From the NCBI GenBank assembly GCA_963978895.1, contig OZ022244.1, positions 4,200,353 through 4,264,352 on the forward strand: a stretch of 64,000 bases of DNA, given 5' to 3'. The translations under genes and the position numbers were made by a program. The notes under the pieces are model-generated. The model made no database searches, was not told the DNA's origin, and was given only the letters and a program-made list of their open reading frames with translations. Origin of the DNA: Erpobdella octoculata (lineage: Eukaryota > Annelida > Clitellata > Hirudinida > Erpobdellidae). Below, piece by piece: positions 1 to 29,623 of this stretch (the first letter of the stretch is position 1; each line of letters starts with the position of its first letter).

Positions 1-760
1 TAGCAAACGGAGAGAAGCTTGGCTTCTCTGGTGGGCGCTGCTGAAGTATGTCGAAGTCTGTCGAGAGCGGGCCGAGCGACAAAAAGAACGGGAGGAGAAA
101 AGGGCTCAGCAGGAGTGGAAAGAGAAAAAGGCTCAGCAAGAACGGGAACAAAAAAGGCTCAGGAAGAGCGGGAACGAGAACGAGAACGTGAGGAAAAAAT
201 AGCTGAACGTGAATTTCAACTTCTGCGTGAGCGCGAACAACGAGAGCATGAATTGAAGAAGCTGGAATTGGAGTCACAAACGAAAAAAGAGCCAAAGCCG
301 ACGGATAACAAACCACGTGGCAGGGTTTGACCGTATGAATGGAGGCGTCTTTACTAAAACGGCAGCAATAGTAGTAGGTTGGCTGGAGGCAGTTGCCATC
401 TTGACAGCGAGTTAGTGTCGGGGTTGAAAAACGTCGTGGTTGAAGAACATCGGAAGTTGAAGGCGTCGGAAGTTGAAAAATATCGAGGTTGAAGAAAAAC
501 TGAAGTTGTCGGAAGTTGTGGGTTGAAACGTCAGGGTGACCATTTGTAGTCACTATGGGTGACTACGTCATTTAATTTTGGAAAATAACAACCTAACGAC
601 AGTTTCAAGACGGTTTGAAATATATTTTTTGAACTTGCAACTTACAGACTACAATAAACGACGACAACAGACAAGAGAGACGAGTCTCCAACAATGGCGA
701 CAAAATCGAGAGACAATTTGAAAGGTGAAAGGTTGCCACTAGCTAGCACGAGCTAAACGA
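1..760 (+). mobile_element. LTR retrotransposon fragment with gag-like coiled coil
   Basis: The open frame at 19-330 encodes a charged, Glu/Arg-rich coiled coil ending in a segment close to LLREREQ-x-HEL, the same motif as in the gag of the complete LTR element at 26889-30228. So this is a relative of that element, but only the N-terminal gag spacer survives. Downstream, 400-530 is a degenerate repeat of a GTTGAAG-like word. An AATAAA lies near 653 and the stretch ending about 693 (CAACA) is followed by TGGCGAC, which looks like an LTR 3' end plus primer-binding site. LTR borders were not proved. This is a remnant, not a host gene. Confidence 0.45.
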
Positions 761-887
761 GCTAAGGAGCGCTCACCTGTAGCAACCGGTGTGTGTGTAC
801 ACGTGTGCGTGTGCGTGCATAAAATGCGACCCACTACACAAACATTTTAGTCATGAAATAAATGTCTAAACTATTTTCAACATTCAG

Positions 888-3654
888 ATATTGATGAATG
901 CCAGTTGGATCGTTGTGACAATGCTACTACGTCGTGCGAAAACACTAATGGTTCCTATAAATGCAAGTGTTCTGCTGGTTATACAGTTGATTTACTTAAT
1001 GAAACTCTATGTGTTGGTAAGAAAAATAGTTGTTTTATTTGCAAATTTAATAACAAAAAAATCATAAAGAATTTTCTGACAAATTTTTGTTGTGAAAACA
1101 TCTTCTTTTTGTTGTTATGCCACTTTAGACGTTAATGAATGTCTTACTTTGGAGATTCCTTGTCATGCTAATACCAAAAGTTGTATCAACAAAGATGGCT
1201 GGTATTTCTGCAAATGCCGCGATGGCTTTACTAATGAAAACCGGACATCTTGCGTTGGTTAGTTCAGCATGGGATATTAAATTAGCTAGTGTGCTTTTTA
1301 AATAATTTGGACAAATGTCGTAATTTTTCTAAATAAACTTGTAATTGACATTATTTTTAATATATAGATATTGATGAATGCAATACAAAAAATAAGTGTG
1401 ATAAAGAAACAACTAAATGCGAAAACAAACCGGGATCATATGCTTGCTTTTGTTTCTATGGCTATACCCACGATAACGAATTCAAATGTTCAGGTTGAAG
1501 TTAATTTTCAACTTATTAAAGTTGTTTCAGATCATATATATATAGAATAGGTATATCGGCCCGCCTGTCGTTTAGGAAGGCTTTTAGCTAGGCAGCCTAG
1601 TAGACCGGAGATCCAAAATGAAGAACTGAGAGTTACAACCGTATAGTAACTTAATTAAATATTTTTTATTAGAAAAATTTTTTTTATGTAAAAAATAAAT
1701 TTTTAACTTTATAAAAATTAACAAAATTTTTTTTTATAAAACTTCAGTTGACATTGAATTTTATTTGCATAGTCTCTAGTTCGATGGTCTATTTATGTTT
1801 ATTTAACGTCGCCTATGTTTTCGGTAAATTAGAATTGTATATTTTTTATGTCGGATATCGCGTTAAGTTAAAATAAAGCTCATATCAACTACTTTTAGCT
1901 ATAAGAAATCGACGTTTCTGTTTTTTACAAACCGGAGTTTAGTCTCCGCTGTCGTACCAAAAATAGATTAATACAAATAATGAATATTCATGAAACCAAA
2001 AAGACTCTAAATCGTTTTTCGGAGGCCATCTTGGCATCTCACTCAAAACCCGCTCATCTCCGATATACCTATTCTATATATATGTTTCAAATTAGTTGCA
2101 CTAGGTTTTGTCTAAACATTTTTCATTTGTTTATACGTTGGTTGATTTCTTTCTAATATCGTAAACAATTTTTTTACTCTTTTTTCTTAACTTCTTGGGG
2201 TTTGCTTGCTTCCTTGAAGTTTTTTTTTATGTGAAAATTGTTTTTCTGATTTATATAATAATTTTTAAGATACAGAAGAGGCAAAGCACACAATATTTTT
2301 TTATAAATTTTGATATTAAAATTACCATTCATGTTTGCTTGCTTAAGGCATGCGTTGGTAATCTCGTGATGTTTCAAACTACAATTTAGAGTATTGAATT
2401 TTTGCTAATAAAAATGCATTTAATTAGTTTTTTTTGAATTAATCGGAAAAAATTCAATCAAAATAGAAATAAATGATTGAAATTAAAAAAAAACTTTTTT
2501 CCACAATTTGAAATAAATATCAATTTTAAATTAAACAAGTAAATTAAAAACGAATTTTTAAAACCCAATGCTTTTATATGTAATTAAAACACAAATTTTG
2601 CAATTAATTTTTTCTTCCGTAATAATTGCAAGCCAGTCCCAAGCCTGGAGAAAGGAGGAGGGAACAGTTAAAAAGATCAAATTATGATCCAAGACAGGAA
2701 GTACTCAAGTGCTTCCTACATACAGCCATTAGAGTCTTAAAACACCTGGTGTAAAGGACTATAAACTATTATAAAAAAAAAAAAAAAAAAAAAAAAACAA
2801 ATAATTGAATATTCATTGTCTTTTATTTTGAGCATGTATGCAAAATTTGAAAAAAAATCTATCGTCAGGAAGTGACTCAAAAATTGATTGCAAGATTTGA
2901 AACAGACAGACAGAGAAACAAACGGAGACGACGAGTTAATAAAAGCATTGATTAAAAAATGTTAACAGGTGTTGTTCATATCAAAGAGTTATAATAAAAA
3001 TTTTGTTTTTTATATCGATTAAAAGTTTCTTAAATTTTTACATGCTTCATATATTAAGTATTAGATAACTATTGTCAAAATTTAAAAAAAATTTGATCAG
3101 AAAATGATTTTCCAAAAAATTATAAGCTGTCGTATTAAAAATATAAAAGAGTTGTGAGAACAAGATTTTGTACGGTTTACTGGTGTATCAATTAAAAATC
3201 GATTTTGCGTTCTTATTTAATATACTTACTTTTGATTTGGTGTTTATGTATTTATGTTCATATATTCATCTCATTCGTTAAATTGTTCTAGATCCGAATA
3301 TGGGCTAATAGCACACTAAAAACATAATGGTTTTTCTTTTTTAAACATAAATTGTTTAAATCATTTAATACGTTTTAACATTTAGAAGATGCAAAACAAA
3401 ACGTTTTTGAAAAAAGTAATGAACCAGAACCAGAAGTTGAAAACCCGTGTACCGCATTAGCCATTGCAGTATTCATTACAATATGCTTCATTATTTTGAT
3501 CATTGTTTTACTAGTAATTGAATGTAAGTTTTTTTAACTGTTATATTATGTTTACACAAAATTGTTATAATTTTATTAAAATATACTTATCAATTAAACA
3601 GTTGTGGTTTCGCATATAGCAGTAGTAGTAGTAGTCAAAGCAGCAGCAGCAGCA

Positions 3655-3748
<94 letters not shown>

Positions 3749-3924
3749 ACGAGAATTATAAGACGTACTCAAGTGCTGTGGAACCTCAGAGCCGCGGGCA
3801 CGCTGGTGGATATAGGATCACACAGTTTCCTGCCTCCTGCACGTGTATCCGAAATCGGGATATGCCGAACCCTATTACCCCCAGTCGCGAAACTGGTACT
3901 CATTTGTCGACCACTAAAAGATGA
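888..3924 (+). CDS. Gene 1: EGF-repeat single-pass membrane protein (3' part)
   Basis: Five exons can be joined, all at phase 1: 888-1016, 1129-1257, 1368-1493, 3386-3523 and 3602-3924. The first three each encode one calcium-binding EGF module (start D-I/V-N/D-E-C, six cysteines, and the C-x-N-x4-Y/F-x-C-x-C hydroxylation signature). The fourth has an acidic stalk and a roughly 20-residue hydrophobic transmembrane segment. The last would be the cytoplasmic end. In the reading frame it becomes a long poly-valine run from a (TAG)n array and then a SINE read antisense, so this tail is probably rebuilt by an insertion or the true last exon is elsewhere. Upstream exons lie outside the window or were lost. 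EGF modules of this kind act in extracellular binding. Gene 2 downstream has the same EGF-then-TM layout and phases, so the two look like tandem paralogues. Confidence 0.65.
1533..2084. mobile_element. MITE-like element, about 550 bp, in an intron of gene 1
   Basis: A 24-bp terminal inverted repeat (core TAGAATAGGTATATCGG) occurs at 1536-1559 and, reversed, at 2060-2083. The word TGTTTCA lies just outside at 1523-1529 and 2083-2089, a possible target duplication. The interior has no open frame. It fits a non-autonomous DNA transposon whose superfamily I cannot name. Confidence 0.65.
2628..2796 (+). mobile_element. 5'-truncated LINE 3' end with poly(A) tail
   Basis: The first 125 bases read as the C-terminal about 40 residues of a protein (starts QASPKPG, ends VLKHLV, stop), then a short 3' UTR and a run of about 23 A from 2774. 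A second copy on the - strand at 41620-41771 encodes nearly the same peptide. Conservation at protein level plus poly(A) fits the 3' end of a non-LTR retrotransposon. Confidence 0.6.
3617..3749 (+). repeat. (TAG)n microsatellite in the last exon of gene 1
   Basis: An almost pure trinucleotide array of about 130 bp with CAG variants at its start. It directly joins the tail end of the antisense SINE at 3750-4054, so it probably grew from that SINE's 3' tail. Confidence 0.95.
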
Positions 3925-4054
3925 AACTCTGAGTTGACGTGAGCACAAGCAAGTTAGTTGCTTTTCAAGGAAACTACGTGTTCCAAATCTGGAATCGAAC
4001 CCGGGTACTCCGGATATCCAGGCCGGTGTCTAAACTACTAGACCAACACGCCTC
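3750..4054 (-). mobile_element. tRNA-derived SINE (full-length copy)
   Basis: On the - strand the head is tRNA-like: box A TGGTCTAGTAG at 4045-4035 and a perfect box B GGTTCGATTCC at 4001-3991, with 33 bases between the boxes. The body follows, and the tail is the (TAC)n array at 3749-3617. A truncated second copy with the same body and the same tail lies at 57749-57867 on the + strand. It is a retroposed pol III element, not a working tRNA gene: no acceptor-stem partner is visible. Confidence 0.75.
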
Positions 4055-6513
4055 ACTAGAAACTAAATAATTTTGACGCGTTTTTCTATTTTATAGACAA
4101 AAAAGTCAACTCGGCCTCTCTCTCGAATGTTGAAGAACTGTCCAATGCTAATTAACGTTTCTATCAAAGACTGTTTCCATTTTAAGCAAAGATGAACAAT
4201 GATCAAATATACATTAAAAACTAACAACTTTATTATTGCTATCATATTTTGGAGAACTAAATTTTTTGCAAAACAGAAAACAAAAAAAATAAATTTTACA
4301 CTGAGAAATTTATATTTATTTTTAAATTTTTTAACATTTGCAAGTAAATTTGAAAAATTGTTTCTTCTTAAACTTGTTTATTCATTCGTAAATGTTAATA
4401 GAGGTTCTGGTGTTGATCAGTGACCTTGAACTTTGTATTAGCTCGGCTGTTATAATAAAACTTTCAAAACATACGTGGCCTAGATTAGCAAGGGCCTTGA
4501 AGTGTTTAAGCATTTTTCGTTTACAAAATGTATGTTTGTATTAACAATGCGGTTTATTGAATTGTCCCAAGCAACAAAGTTTCAACTGAAAAGATATTTT
4601 TAATTTTATTATTAGTTTTATGATTAAAAATACATTGACCAAACTGTGATCAACAATTGACGTAACAAATAAAAATTGTCAAATCTTAAAAGACGCTACA
4701 GTTCAATAAATCTTTGCTTTGACTATCGTCAGTCAGACCCAGTGGCAGATTAAGAATTTTAAACCAGGGGGGTCACAATTTTTAAAATTTTAGGTTTAAA
4801 CCGTCAATATTCTGTAACGTTATATTGCTTATTGAATAACGTGAGTGAAAGTCAATGACTCCATAGAAAATTTATATTAAAGCTAAAATTTGTGAAAGTG
4901 TGTTTTTCGGATTATTTTTATAATATCAATTTATGCAAGTTTGTTTTCTTTCTGAGTACCCGATAATAATCTTTTTAAATCATACGTTACCACTGTCCCG
5001 TATTTGGGACACCTACTTTCAATCAAAATATTTTGTGGAAAAATATTAAATATCATAATAAATCTGCCATTCATCATATTAATGGTAATAAAATTATTCA
5101 TTCCAACAACATTAGCATATGTTGTTTTTTATTTATAAAATTTGTTTTTTTCTCTCGAAACACCAATATTGTCGATAAAAAGCTTTGCAGTGTTTCCAAA
5201 ACTGAGGTTTGAGCGTTGTTTACGTTATATCTGTGTCACTTTCTATTAATCACATATGAAGGTTACTTAACCTTTTGACTAATCAAAAATGTTCCACCTA
5301 CGAAAAAATCACTTCTTTATTCTGCCTGGTCACACGCTTATTTTTAAGGGCTACGTTAATGCAAAAATAATTTTGTTATATCAGTTTTCAAACAGGTTAT
5401 TACAAATTTCATAAATGTTATCATTATTAACTTATATGCGACTTACTGGTTATCTCATTTTCTGCAGTTTCATGTCGTTCAGATGGCAATTGATATAGCT
5501 ACTGTGTTGTTGCCACTGATTTAGTTTTTATTTATTTTGCTCGCAAATCTTAATTCACGTTTTCCCCACGTTAAATAGGCTTTTGTGGTTTTTGGTAAAG
5601 TTTTGAAAATTCCGTTTAAGGCTTTTCTGTTCCCAACTGCTTTGATTTTGTTTTCATTTTTTATTGTTACAAACAAAAACTGAACGGAAAGCGCTACAAT
5701 TTAGCTAACATCTTGCCGCTGTTCAAAGTTGGCTATTTAGCTTAACTTAGCACTAGACGTTTCACCCGTGTTTCTCAGAGAGACAGGTAAGACAGTGTAC
5801 ATGGAACGTATTTAAGTTACATATGAAAAAAACCAAATGCGTAATATAACAAAAGACAAGTTTTTTTTTTTTTTTATATAGCGGCATAGTCTAGATAGGA
5901 TTTCAATTTTCTTAAAAACCTTTGATTTAACATGCTTGATGTGATTTACCCATGTTAAATGCTGATCAAGAAACACACCGAAAATCTATATTTGCGACCT
6001 GTTCTTCATGTAATTCCAAAACCAGCCAAAAGAAACTCCCCGGACTCTATAGTTGTCTAGTTTTCTTGATAGCTTTTTGTGATCTACTTTGTCGAACGTT
6101 TTTTCAAGGTACACGAGTATGCCAATGCCAAAGTTTCTTTGATCGAGTACTTCAAAGTTTTTCAAACAAAACAGTTTACTGATTCAGTGAGCTAAAAGCA
6201 AACATTGTATGAAGTGCAAAAATTAGTTTTATGCCATCTAATATGACTCCTGCTATTTCACAGGCATTGGCTGATTATACTAAAAATTAACGTCTAGACA
6301 AGACCAGATTAACTAACCTGTCTAGTATAACTATTTCAACTATTAGATCAAATATCTTATATAATAAAATTTTTATTGATTGTAATAATTTAAAAATTAC
6401 AAAAAATAGAATGAAATGTTTTGTTGTTTGTGTTCATTGCTTTTTTGAGCAAATTTTTGTTTCAGTGAAATGTCATTTAAAAAGTGAATGCATTTACAAA
6501 TGAATAATTAAAC
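4055..6513. other. Intergenic, no gene recognised
   Basis: AT-rich sequence between gene 1 and the hAT element. Open frames here are short and have no recognisable motif. A CAGTGGCAG word near 4740 resembles hAT ends but has no partner. Confidence 0.6.
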
Positions 6514-8885
<2,372 letters not shown>

Positions 8886-10266
8886 AATTAAACAAATTAA
8901 AGTGAATGTAGCTAAATTGCTTTACAATTCCTGTTGTTTTTATATAGAAGACTATTTTTGCTAATGAGTTCTCACTAAATCTTCTAATACAGACTTAAAA
9001 ATTATTTAAAATGTTTCAAAAAGCGTTAATTTGTAAACTGTGAACAAAATTTATGTAAAGAATAATAAAAAAAAAATATTGCTATCTAATCATACTATAT
9101 TTTAGATTTCACAAAAACATACCTACCCATTTTCCAGTGGCGGACTCTGAGGGGAAGGGAACAAAAAAATAAGACCTAAAATGTTTAATGGTTTTAATTC
9201 TATAATAGTTTCTAGCAAATATAGTTTTTAATATAAAACGTAAATATTAATCTCATTTAAAAGTTTTGACTACAGTTCAATCAATCAATTTTATTTATAT
9301 ATCGCTATTTCCTTTTATTCAATTTGTAGTAATTTTAAGATGATTACAATCAAAAAAACTTTTATCTATTAGCTGAAATATTAATATCAGTTGAAATAGA
9401 ACCACAGATCCCTGGTCTTGAAAAACCGATGACTGAAAAAAGCATCAGCTTTGCAAACCTCATTGATTTAGGTCAACATTTCCTTGGAAAAGCAAAGTGA
9501 AAACTAATAAAACATTGTTACAAATTTGATAACAAGTTTTTATAAAATTTGCATAAATACAAGCATCAAAAGGTACTTTTAGTCATTTCGATCGATTTCT
9601 TGAAAATCTTGAAAAATGTGGGACGCGTGATGATGGCAGACTATTGCTGGTGTTTGAATGAGACACTTTTGTAGTTCATTGGTCACAGTCTGCAATGAAA
9701 GTCAAATTTAGTTCTTGAAGTTTTCGAGAAAAAAATTTTTCTACATGCATATATGTTTTGCTAATCCTGTGTTTGTTTGAATGTTACATTTTCTGTGTTG
9801 TTTAACAATATATACACTTTCAATAACTAAAATGTTAATTTAAAAAAAATCTGTTTCAGTTTTTCCTAGAATCCACTAGAGAGAAATTTTAAATAAAGAT
9901 AGTGAAAATACTTAACGTGTTAGAAAATACAGAAATCATTTTTCAATTCAGCAAATAAAATCATATAAGAATTTGTTCAAATATTAAATATTAAAGCGTT
10001 TAATAAAATCAAATTTTTATTTTTCAATATTAGTTACTTAAAAGCATTTTTAATAATGCTTGCATCTTTTTTCATTAAAACACTTTTTGCAGTGTGTAAG
10101 ATGAACTAAAATAGAGTTTTCAATTCAAGTTGATTTCAACTGCAGAAATTAAAATTTAAGCGCCAAAAAATTTTTATTTTATTTTAAAGTAATCGTTGGC
10201 GTCGCTATACTGTATAAGCCGCCATTAATTTATATCGCTTACGCTTGAGACTAATAATATTTCAAC
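8886..10266. other. Intergenic, upstream of gene 2
   Basis: AT-rich, with no coding motif. Just before the gene 2 start there is a TATACTG/TATAAGC-like patch near 10208, a possible promoter, unproven. Confidence 0.5.
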
Positions 10267-25593
<15,327 letters not shown>

Positions 25594-26606
25594 TTCACAG
25601 TGAAGAAAAATGAAACAAAAACTTTAAAAAAAATGTTATTGAAAAAGTAAAAAAATCCATGTCAAAGTTTTGAGTGTAATTTTAAGTTTAAGAAACTTTT
25701 GTTTTGTTTACGTTTGTAAAAACAAAACGTTAGTTAAAACCGTTCAATCGGTTATTACAAGGTTTTGATGAACATTTACAGCATTTATTGTTTTGTCGGT
25801 GTTTTTTTAAATAAACGTATAATGAAACCGTTTTTTTCGTTATTATGAGGTTTTGAAAAACACGTAAAAAAGCAATCCTTTGTGCGCAGCAGGTTAATTG
25901 CAAGTAGTTCGCATGTCACAAGTTCTAACACCACGTCAAATAAAACAACAATATTTCCGAACGAACACTTTAATCAAAGTTCAATACAATCGCCACAGCA
26001 GCTACGACTCAAAACAAACCTCTAACATTGCCCATCCAAAGACCTGTAATCGTCACAATCGCCCCCTCCCTTATGACCAAAATAACTTTTTCGAAACAAA
26101 CATGAACAAAAAGAAAACACTCGTCATATAAACGGGAGGTTACCATAACCAGAATAACAGAATTATGCTAAGCCTACAAAAAATTAATAAAAAAAACAAA
26201 AAATTGATATAAACAAATCGTAAAACATACATTTAAACTAAAATAATTCACTATTTAAATAAAAATACATTACTCTATACAATTATAAACTATGCATGTT
26301 GTTGTGATCACTTCGCACGTCGATAAAAATGGTACTAACATGTGGAGGATAATACAAGAGGCAAAATATTTATGTATTTACATACAAGACTCATAGGAAC
26401 AAACATGTAACAAAATAAAATGATTTCCAAAACAACTAAAAGAAAAACAAGTTTTTCAACACACACTTTTATTTCAAATACAGTCAATTTAGAAATACAA
26501 AAGATATTAAAATTAAGACCTACTGTAGTGTGTGGTTAGATCAACGTCTTTATCTGTCAATAAGACAATTTAGACGGTATGTATGATTGAGTGTTTGGTG
26601 ACGTGT
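25594..26606. other. 3' flank of gene 2, no gene recognised
   Basis: The 3' UTR of gene 2 probably covers the first part; AATAAA-like words occur near 25812. No protein motif is seen in the short frames. Confidence 0.5.
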
Positions 26607-26888
26607 TTATGTTGGTTTTGAGGCAGAGAGGCTACCGAAAGCACAAGGCTTTCGTGGGCACATTGCTCGACTCACTCCAGCCCGCCAACTAATAAGTGCA
26701 ATATGTTGGACAAGGACCGGCAAATCGACTTCGCATGCAGCTAGCAATTTAACCAGCTTTGGATGATCTTCATAGGCTATGGTATCGCTCGCCGCTTTCC
26801 TCCTGCTCTTTTCCTGCGGCTCTGCGACACTACTGCACTCGCGTACCGCCTTATATAACAAAATCTTATCACGTGATCACAATCCGCC
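26607..26888 (-). other. GC-richer fragment with TATA box, possibly an old LTR
   Basis: The 84-residue frame 26861-26607 has no recognisable domain. Its start follows TATATAAGGCGGTACGCGAGTG, a strong promoter-like patch. The base composition differs from the surroundings. The complete LTR element inserted right beside it. It could be an LTR or an old gene piece. Confidence 0.3.
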
Positions 26889-27535
26889 TGTAAGATGAAG
26901 ATGATTCATCTTACGTATTTTCATAGTATTTGTTTATTTTATTTCATTATGTGTGCATATTTTGGTTGTGTTGAAACAATAGTCATTTATGTATGAATGT
27001 ATCTGTGTGTATATGTGTGTATATGTGTGTATATGTGTGTATATGTGTGTATATATATGTATATATATATGTATATATATGTATATGTGTATATTTGTGC
27101 TCCTGTGACATTATGTGTGCGTATAATTTTTGTATCATTAATGTATATATATGTATATGTGTGTTTGAGTGTATATATACATGGATGGATGTATGTATAT
27201 GTATATATATATGTATATATATATGTATATATATATATGTATATATATATGTATATATATATATGTATATATATATAATTGGTATTGGTCCTTTTTCTTT
27301 TTGTGGTCCTCAATAGAAAAAAGTAAGGTTGGAGAGAGAGAAATTGGAATTATCAAAAGATTTGTCAGAACCGGGTTAATTTCTGCAGAGTGAGATAAGT
27401 CAGTTTAGAGTCAAGAAAAGGATTATATTCAAGGAAGAATAATAAAGTTAAAATAAATTCGAGAAATATTGTGTTATAAATAACTTCGACTTTAACGTTA
27501 CGAATCGCTAGAAAGCTTATTCCTCTACGTTTACA
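26889..27535 (+). repeat. 5' LTR
   Basis: 647 bp. It differs from the 3' LTR mainly by the length of its TATG/TATA microsatellite (about 42 bp longer) and a few point changes. The non-repeat parts look nearly identical, implying recent insertion. The end has AATAAAG near 27440 as a likely poly(A) signal. Confidence 0.9.
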
Positions 27536-27633
27536 TTGGTGACCTCGACGTATTTACGCATTTTCATCCGTAAATATATTTTCTGAAGTTGTTTGATCAC
27601 AAGTGACCGAATTTTTTTTTTCTTTTGTGAAAG

Positions 27634-29594
27634 ATGTCTGACGAGAAATTCATTGCGATGGGACAGGCTCTCGGCTATTCCGGAGTGGATTTAAGGAGTT
27701 ATGTCATAGAGTTGAAGGATGAAGAAAGGGTTAAGAGAATGGAGGAACGGGAAGAAAAAAAGGCTCAGCAGGAACGTGAAGATAAAATAGCACAACAAGA
27801 ACGGGAACGTGAAGATAAAATAGCACAACAAGAACGGGAACGTGAAGATAAAATAGCACAACAAGAACGGGAACGTGAAGATAAAATAGCACAACAAGAA
27901 CGGGAACGTGAAGAACGAGAACTCCAACTTCAACAAGCTAAAGAAGAACGAGAACTCCAACAAGCTAAAGAAGAACGAGAACTTCAACTTCTACGTGAGC
28001 GCGAACAACGCCAACATGAATTGGAATTGAAGAAGCGGAGGCTACTAAGATTCCTTATCCAAAGTTTTCTGAAGGTGATGACATCGACACATTTTTGCTG
28101 AGATTTGAGTCATTGGCAAAAGCCAATGGTCACCCTCAGAAGGATTGGGGAATGCTTCTAGGGTCGTTGCTTAGTGCGAAGACTTTGGAAGTGTTTGGCC
28201 AACTTAGCGATAGTCAGATGCAGGACTACAGAACGGCAAAGGAGGCACTCCTTCGTCGTTTTGGGAAGTCAGCGGAAGACTATCGCATAATGTTTCGAGA
28301 GTCAAAGCCTGAACCGGAGGAGACCTGGGAACATTATCTAGTGCGGCTAGATAGCCACCTCAGGCGCTGGGTGGATCTCACGGGCAAACAAAACCTGTTG
28401 TTTTTGTTTCTGGAAGAGCAGTTTTTCGGAAAGTGCCCGGCGGGAATGGTCGAGTACTTGTTGGAGAAAGAGAGCAAAGATGTCAATGAGCTGTGCCTTT
28501 GGGTAAACAAGTACAGCCAAGCCCACCCAGAGAAGAGGTTGGCAAAATTGGAAAACGCAAGCAGGATTAGCGGAAATCGTGGTCAACCAGACTCTGACTC
28601 GGGAATGGTTGGACCACGCTGTTACAATTGCAATAAACTGGGCCATATGGCAAAGGATTGTCATCACGCTGGACAGATCGCGAGGGACTACAGTCAAGGC
28701 CCTCAAGCAACTCCAGTCATGTGCCAAGCGCGTAGAGAGGCCAACTTGACACCACCATGTAAAGATTCTGGAGTAGTGAATGCATGCGCGGTCATGGTGT
28801 TGGATGGTAAATTGAATGAGGTCCAATTAAAATGTGGCTGCTTTTCACCGGTAATAGCGGATGGTTGTTTTCACTCAGGAGAAAAATTTAATTTAACCAG
28901 AGGGTTTGTGAACAGAAAACCGGTAAAAGTTTTGAGGAACACTGGCTGTACTGCCATAATGGTAAAGGAATCATTAGTGCACCCGCGTCAGATGACCGGA
29001 AGAACAAGACCTTGTGTTTTGATCGACGGCACAGTTCGGGTAGCTCCAACAGCAGTGGTAAAAATCAAAACAGACTGGTTCAGAGGAACCAGAGAGGTGG
29101 TGTGCATGAAAAACCTACTTTGCGATCTCGTGCTGGGAAATGTTGAAGGGGTAAGAGGTTTTGATGCAATGGATGCAGGAAAACGCTTTGGTCGGAAACC
29201 ACAGAAATCCGCTTCCAACTACGACAGCACTCAGAGGAATGATCGGGTAAATTTTAGAAAATCGTCGGCTAAATCGGAGCTGTATCAAAGCAAGGAGAGA
29301 AACACGTCTGCCATTTCAAAGGTAGGAAATAAAGTTGAGGCAAAAGTTCAAGCTTTGAATCCGCCAAAAGAAAGACCAAGGCTCAATCTTCTGCCTAGAG
29401 GCCAAAATGGAGGGGTGGGGAAAGATGGAAAGTTGAATTCGGCAATCTTCGGAGATGCCCGCCCTGTTGACACAGCACGCAGAGAGATAGAGATTGAGAA
29501 TAAGTTGAAAGTAAACTATTTCAAAAGCAAGGAGAACATCGGTGCTGATTTTCTTAGTCGTAAAGAGAGTGACGATGTAATCAAGAAACACTGA
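27634..29594 (+). pseudogene. gag: gag-protease of the LTR element, frameshifted
   Basis: The first frame (27634-28101) starts MSDEKFIAMG and has a long charged coiled coil with four exact copies of an 11-residue unit. One base is missing near 28035, so translation must shift to reach the second frame (28095-29594). That frame continues as F-S-E-G-D-D-I-D-T-F-L, a retrotransposon gag domain, and the zinc knuckle CYNCNKLGHMAKDC near 28620. The protease motif near 28940 reads R-N-T-G-C-T-A instead of D-T/S-G, so the catalytic Asp is Asn. The frame ends with basic and repetitive sequence and a relic of RNase H. Confidence 0.85.
27772..27903 (+). repeat. 33-bp tandem repeat in gag (4 units)
   Basis: Four in-frame units of 33 bp, each encoding ERED-KIAQQER. 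They look identical, so the expansion is recent. The fragment at 19-330 has related but not tandemly repeated sequence. Confidence 0.95.
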
Positions 29595-29623
29595 CGCGTT
29601 TCTTTTATCGAAGAGGGGGGATA

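Noticed and set aside
3985..4052. A tRNA gene on the - strand
   Set aside because: Box A and box B are good, but the acceptor stem does not close and the sequence continues into a SINE body with a second copy elsewhere.
26987..27393. Tyr-Ile-rich frames in the LTRs (also 29722-30086)
   Set aside because: They come from the TATG/TATA microsatellite within the LTRs.
28347..28826. 159-residue - strand frame
   Set aside because: Antisense shadow of the gag frame.
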